DNA from: Bacteroidota bacterium
Lineage (GTDB): Bacteria; Bacteroidota; Bacteroidia; Bacteroidales; VadinHA17
Length of the DNA: 8,674 nucleotides
Direction of reading: 5' to 3'
NCBI GenBank assembly: GCA_016868515.1
Contig: VGGM01000042.1
Span: 1 to 8,674, forward strand
Part shown: positions 7,396-8,674 of the stretch, in pieces
How positions within the stretch are numbered: position 1 is the stretch's first letter
Layout: each line of letters starts with the position of its first letter
Notes under the pieces: generated by a model
The model's database searches: none
What the model saw: only the letters and a program-made list of their open reading frames with translations
What the model was told of the DNA's origin: nothing
Position numbers and translations under genes: made by a program

Positions 7396-8323
7396 GAGGG
7401 GAATGATAGCGGTTGCTTTTTCAGTGATCCTTCTGGGATTGTCGGGAGCTTCCTGGTCGCAGACCTATCCCGGTTTCAGCCAGTATCTTATAAACGGCAT
7501 GGTAATCAATCCGGCCTACGCCGGTTCGCGCGGCACCATGAGTTCGCTCTTCTCAATGCGCAAGCAGTGGTCTCAGGTTACGGGAGCCCCTGTGTTCCAG
7601 ACAGCTTCACTTCACGCTCCGATGAAGAATGACAGGGTGGCCCTTGGGTTCCTTTACAACCGTCAAACCTACGGGGTTACCGAATTGCAGAATATATATG
7701 GCGTATACGCCTATCATGTACGTATTGGAGAAGCCAGGCTGTCATTTGGCATTCAGGCTGGTGTTGATATAAATAATTCAGATTTTGCTGGGGTTAATAC
7801 GGCAAATCCTAACGACCCTGCGTTCACCGAGGGTGTAGGTTACAGCGTGCTGCCAAACGTAGGGGCCGGTATTTACCTGTACAGCAACACAATGTTTATC
7901 GGAGCATCGGTTCCGGCCCTTCTAAGTTACCGTGAAACAGGGTCGCCGGCTGCCTTTACACCGTACCATTCGGTGGAAAACTATGATATGATCTTTCTTA
8001 CGGGCGGGCTGGTTACATTCTCCGAACGGTTCAGGTTCAAGCCTTCGCTGCTGTTGAAGTACTCACTCACGAAGCCTGTCGAAATAGACATTAACGGTAA
8101 CTTTATAATAGCTGATTTACTGTGGCTTGGGGCCTCTTACAGACTCTCGGAGGAGTCGCTGATTGGCATTATTGAGATGCAGGCCACTCAGCAGATAAAG
8201 ATAGGATACTCTTACGACTACCAGCTTGGAAATCTGAGCAGCTTTTCGAAAGGTACCCATGAGGTGCTTCTGCGACTCGAATTCGGTTACAGGGTGAGCG
8301 CCGCAAGTCCAAGGTATTTCTGA
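7388..8323 (+). CDS. PorP/SprF family type IX secretion outer-membrane protein
   Basis: This 311-residue protein has the usual length and features of the family. Residues 1-24 form a signal peptide (MSRRG n-region, IAVAFSVILLGL core, cut near SWSQ). The mature start TYPGFSQYLINGMVINPAYAG is the family hallmark (FSQY, NPAYAG), followed by RKQW, a repeated-strand body and a C-terminal Phe (SPRYF), as expected for a beta-barrel outer-membrane protein. ATG at 7388 is preferred because it supplies the two arginines of the signal peptide. Another ATG at 7403 has AGGAGG only 3 bases upstream, too close for a good ribosome site. The start overlaps the cargo gene's end by 8 bases, suggesting translational coupling. 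By analogy with SprF for SprB, it probably assists secretion or anchoring of that cargo. It is likely a paralogue dedicated to this cargo, not the core porP. Confidence 0.93.
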   Translation: MSRRGMIAVAFSVILLGLSGASWSQTYPGFSQYLINGMVINPAYAGSRGTMSSLFSMRKQWSQVTGAPVFQTASLHAPMKNDRVALGFLYNRQTYGVTELQNIYGVYAYHVRIGEARLSFGIQAGVDINNSDFAGVNTANPNDPAFTEGVGYSVLPNVGAGIYLYSNTMFIGASVPALLSYRETGSPAAFTPYHSVENYDMIFLTGGLVTFSERFRFKPSLLLKYSLTKPVEIDINGNFIIADLLWLGASYRLSEESLIGIIEMQATQQIKIGYSYDYQLGNLSSFSKGTHEVLLRLEFGYRVSAASPRYF

Positions 8324-8324
8324 T

Positions 8325-8674
8325 ATGGAAGGAATGAGATTAAATATTGCAGTTGTTTCTATTCTGACCCTGTTTGCAGTGCCGGTAAATGGTCAGAACA
8401 AGCCTGCATTTGAGGTTGAGAGGCTGGGCATCAGCTCTGCAGTGTTCAGTGATATTGCACCGGTCATCTACAAGGATGGCATCCTGTTTTGCTCAAACCG
8501 AAAAAGCAGCATTACAAAGGATAACCGGACCTGGGAAGGTAACCGCATCTACGACCTTTACTTCTCTGAGAAGACCGGTTCGGATAAATTCCGCAATCCT
8601 ACCCGGTTTTCAAAGGCCCTGACATCCGACATCAATGAAGGGCCGGTATGCTTCTCGCCCGACGGCAATACGGT
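8325..8674 (+). CDS. PD40-type beta-propeller envelope protein, 3' partial (possible OmpA-family protein)
   Basis: The frame opens one base after the PorP/SprF stop and runs off the right edge with 116 full codons visible. ATG at 8325 gives MEGMRLN, then the hydrophobic core IAVVSILTLFAVP and a likely signal peptide cut near VNGQ; ATG at 8334 (giving MRLN) is an equally credible start. The mature part shows SDIAPVIYKDGILFCSNR, LYFSEK and then DINEGPVCFSPDGNT, a PD40/TolB-like propeller blade pattern. In many Bacteroidota, a gene after porP/sprF encodes such a propeller followed by an OmpA-like peptidoglycan-binding domain, as in PorE-like proteins. The OmpA part would lie beyond the window and is not seen. 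No tetratricopeptide repeats precede the propeller in the visible part. Confidence 0.8.
   Translation, partial: MEGMRLNIAVVSILTLFAVPVNGQNKPAFEVERLGISSAVFSDIAPVIYKDGILFCSNRKSSITKDNRTWEGNRIYDLYFSEKTGSDKFRNPTRFSKALTSDINEGPVCFSPDGNT

Noticed and set aside
8389..8622. Open frame of 77 residues on the + strand
   Set aside because: It overlaps the propeller gene in another frame and its translation has no recognisable features; the 8325 frame has a signal peptide and PD40 motif.

Overview
The window looks like a chromosomal segment from a member of the Bacteroidota. The evidence is a type IX secretion (T9SS) type-B C-terminal domain, a PorP/SprF-family outer-membrane protein, the start of a PD40-propeller lipid-envelope protein typical of such clusters, and Gln-initial mature N-termini after the signal peptides. 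GC content is moderate and all genes lie on the + strand. I cannot place it below phylum with confidence, although the sensor kinase resembles large multi-pass kinases common in Bacteroidales-type genomes.

Layout. Bases 1-3162 hold the 3' part of a very large membrane sensor histidine kinase, cut by the left edge. An 81-base gap (3163-3243) follows, with a weak Bacteroidetes-type promoter candidate. Bases 3244-7395 encode a 1383-residue secreted modular protein. Its order is: signal peptide, an N-terminal domain, a long glycine-rich region with poly-Gly blocks, seven Ig-like repeats of about 87-99 residues, two further beta-type modules, and a type-B T9SS sorting domain. Bases 7388-8323 encode a PorP/SprF-like outer-membrane barrel protein that overlaps the cargo gene by 8 bases. 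Bases 8325-8674 begin a PD40-type beta-propeller protein, cut by the right edge, starting one base after the PorP/SprF stop codon.

How the genes work together. The last three genes form a tightly packed operon of a known type: a large adhesin-like cargo, its partner SprF/PorP protein, and a propeller protein that may continue into an OmpA-like domain. By analogy with SprB/SprF of gliding Flavobacteria, the barrel protein probably helps export or anchor this specific cargo at the cell surface. The kinase is co-oriented, but nothing in the window proves that it controls the operon.

Novelty. I see no wholly unknown system. The most interesting item is the cargo architecture: a polyglycine domain of the sort seen in phage and bacterial adhesins, joined to a stalk of Cys-containing Ig-like repeats and a T9SS anchor signal.
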